From Gavia stellata (taxonomy: Eukaryota > Chordata > Aves > Gaviiformes > Gaviidae): a stretch of 64,000 bases of DNA. The notes under the pieces are model-generated. The model was given only the letters and a program-made list of their open reading frames with translations, was not told the DNA's origin and ran no database searches. The DNA is taken from the NCBI RefSeq assembly GCF_030936135.1, contig NC_082595.1:16443930-16507929 (forward strand), written 5' to 3'. Positions 62,184 to 64,000 of the stretch are shown one piece after another. Both the position numbers and the translations under genes were made by a program. Numbering within the stretch: the stretch's first letter is position 1; each line of letters starts with the position of its first letter.

Positions 62184-62288
62184 GCTCTCCAGGGGCAGCA
62201 AGGTGTTTCGGAAAAATGGTTGCATGACAACCGCAAAGTCCTCACGCTCTTCGTACTGACCACTGTTGATCAGCTGTAAAGCTTCAGC
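62184..62288 (-). CDS. PLB1: PLB1 coding exon (lipase repeat, pre-catalytic block)
   Basis: Thirty-five codons beginning AEALQLINSGQYEEREDFAV and ending VMQPFFRNTLLPLES. It has acceptor CTCCATACAG and donor GTGAGT, phase 0 at both ends. The (L/I)..SG.Y..REDF.VV.QPFF pattern is the segment just before the Asp-His block in each PLB1 repeat. It follows directly from NRDFQ of the upstream exon and leads directly into NGKPDLSFF, so the protein is continuous. Confidence 0.94.
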
Positions 62289-63643
62289 CTGTATGGAGTT
62301 TAATGATTGGAAACAGAAGAGTTACTTACAAGGTTCATCAGCTGTCAAAAGGTCAAGGTCAGCTATCAAAAAACTTGCATATTACACTTCTTTCAATGTA
62401 GGAAACCATAAATTATTCATATAAATCCAGCTGAGTAGTATAAAGCAGTCCGGAGAATGGCTAAGAAAATAATTTTGTTCATGAAGAGATTTTCATGAGG
62501 AAAATGCACCAAAGCTAGTATAATTTGCAATGTAAAGTTGTTCAATTTAAAAAAAAAAAGTAGTTTGTACCTTACTTACAGAAATCAGTGCTGCACAATC
62601 ACAACAAGATTAAAATTTACAGAGAACTAAAAAAAAAGGAATAAGGCCAAAATTTTTAGAAGTGACAAATGAATTCAGAAAGCCAACTTGAGACATTTGA
62701 AGTGTGCTTGATTTTTCAGAAAGGTGTGCTTGAAATAAAATAAAACTTAAGCATTGAAAAATCACCTTCGATTTTTGTAAACTATGGCCACAGACATTCA
62801 TATAGATGCTGAAAACGTCTCATCATTACTTGCTAGCTTATGGGTATAAATTCTAATGCTTCCATTCATATCTCAAAACATTCCTAACCCCACTTCCCTA
62901 GTCAAGGAAAATGTTGCCTTGGGTAGGTTTATACAAGTATTTTCCAAGATGGATTTTTTGAGCATTGTCAGATTCATCAGAAAACATCCACTGCCAGAGA
63001 CAGAATGGAGGACTGGAGAGCATAATGTGATCTGATACAGTGATTCTTGTATTCATAGAAATAATGACGGAAAAATCTTCTGCTCCAATAGCTATTTATA
63101 GCCTTTGTTAAATTTGAGTGAATCTTATGCCTGAGGCTATGAAAAGTCACTCTCAGGTAGCAAGCTGACCCATGGTAAGCTATCTGTGTGCACGCTCTTA
63201 GCCCATAGCAAAAGAAAGGAATATCAGGCTGGTTTAGTTCATTTTTGCTGCTAAGAGTTACCACAAAACAGCTGATGCAAGGTAATTTGTCACCCTTGCA
63301 GTGACATGTTAATTCATGTGATCTATTAATTAGATTCATAATGGACAGACACATATCAACAGAACAGCCATCATCAGTAACTCCTTTTTTGCTGTCGAAA
63401 CAGCAACTGGAAACAGAACCAGCTCAATCTTCCTCCAGCTCAGAACCGAGGTCAAATCATAAGCAGTGTAGAAGGACTTGCACTGCTGCTAACTGGTTAG
63501 CTGGGTAGGGTTTTAGTTAGACTGTAGCCAAGCTGTTTCCCAGTCATCCTTCACTGTCCTGCTGAGGATATGCATGAGAGGAAGAGAAGCTATACAAAAA
63601 GAGACACAGGTGAAGATGGCCAGTTACAGAATCAAGGTATTAC
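62289..63643 (-). other. PLB1: PLB1 intron (1.36 kb)
   Basis: GTAATA donor at 63638-63643 and CAG acceptor at 62289-62291. It carries an AGGTCAAGGTCA direct repeat on the plus strand at 62350-62361. A 125-codon minus-strand open frame (62977-63354) is without resemblance to PLB1 or any family known to me and lies wholly within the intron. Confidence 0.85.
62350..62361. promoter_or_regulatory. Nuclear-receptor DR0-like element
   Basis: AGGTCAAGGTCA is a direct repeat of the AGGTCA half-site with zero spacing. The inner TCAAGGTCA also fits the extended half-site of ERR and related orphan receptors. The match is exact, but a role in an intron of PLB1 is only inference. Confidence 0.35.
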
Positions 63644-63725
63644 CTGAAAATCTCTATTAACTCTCTTAATTTCTTGTAGTTCAGAAGAGTTTTCCTCGGG
63701 GTTTAAGAAACATGGGCAAACATTC
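63644..63725 (-). CDS. PLB1: PLB1 coding exon (leftmost-in-protein exon inside the window)
   Basis: One base plus 27 codons reading NVCPCFLNPEENSSELQEIK, then RVNRDFQ. The acceptor is TTTCTTTTGTTGAAG and the donor GTAATA. The only frame without stops gives the CPC...N.EENS.EL....N..FQ pattern of PLB1 repeats, with the paired cysteines, and ends in phase 0 to meet the next exon. The first G completes a codon from an upstream exon beyond the right edge. The protein is normally about 1,450 residues with four lipase repeats, so most of the gene is outside the window. Confidence 0.93.
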
Positions 63726-64000
63726 CTTCAACAAAAGAAATACTAGAATTAAAAGCCAACCTGGAACAGGCTATGCAATTCTTCATCAATGTGCGTCTGC
63801 TTCAAGAAGCTCAGGATAGGTGCTCAAAGCTCCCATGCAGAAGGACAGCCACCTCATTGGCTTAGAGGTGGACAGATACTTCAGAAAAAAATGGACTTAG
63901 TTTTCAAAGTGAACACCTGTCACAGCCAGTAAGAGCTGCAGGATCCACAACTCTGAGTCAGACACAAAAGTGTTTAGTATGCTACACGTTAGCAAGAAAT
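63726..64000 (-). other. PLB1: PLB1 intron, cut by the window edge
   Basis: Sequence upstream of the acceptor at 63726-63727. No further exon recognised before the edge. Confidence 0.75.

Noticed and set aside
62977..63354. 125-codon open frame in a PLB1 intron
   Set aside because: It does not match PLB1. The flanking exons already join in phase, so it is intronic chance.
1..64000. CRISPR arrays, operons, tRNA or rRNA genes, endogenous retrovirus with paired LTRs
   Set aside because: None seen. The sequence is vertebrate nuclear DNA, no regularly spaced direct repeats were found, and no retroviral gene or LTR pair was recognised by eye.

Overview
The window looks like bird nuclear DNA. It has spliced vertebrate genes, a CpG island, and CR1 retrotransposon 3' ends carrying the avian-type tail (GGTTGGACTTGATGATCTTA, then GATTCTRTGA octamers). 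Several degraded MIR-type SINEs suggest an old, slowly changing background. There is no operon-like gene packing, and nothing bacterial or viral was recognised. Bird is an inference; another sauropsid is not strictly excluded.

Two protein-coding genes are supported, both on the minus strand and both cut by a window edge. At the left is the 5' end of PPP1CB, the beta catalytic subunit of protein phosphatase 1. Coding exon 1 (12672-12723) lies in a strong CpG island (about 12160-13480), intron 1 is 12.25 kb, and coding exon 2 (289-420) is near the left edge. The rest of the gene lies beyond base 1. At the right are the last five coding exons of PLB1, phospholipase B1 (63644-63725, 62184-62288, 61029-61124, 57526-57600, 56821-57042). 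They encode the end of the last SGNH/GDSL lipase repeat, including its Asp-His block, then a membrane anchor and a short basic tail. All splice sites are canonical and the phases join without a break, so both genes look intact here.

Between them is about 43 kb (13.5-56.7 kb) in which I recognise no known gene. It holds two clear CR1 fragments, weaker CR1 tails, about five MIR-like SINEs, several simple repeats, and a few open or exon-like stretches of unknown meaning. The best of these are 45295-45418 and 14226-14429. PLB1 lying upstream of PPP1CB on the same strand matches the order I recall for human chromosome 2p23, so this is conserved synteny, not a new cluster.

The two genes are not known to act together. 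PPP1CB is a broadly expressed Ser/Thr phosphatase, and its start has housekeeping features: CpG island, NRF1 and GC boxes, and a YY1-like start-codon context. PLB1 is a brush-border-type membrane ectolipase. I found no previously undescribed system in this window. The findings are modest leads.
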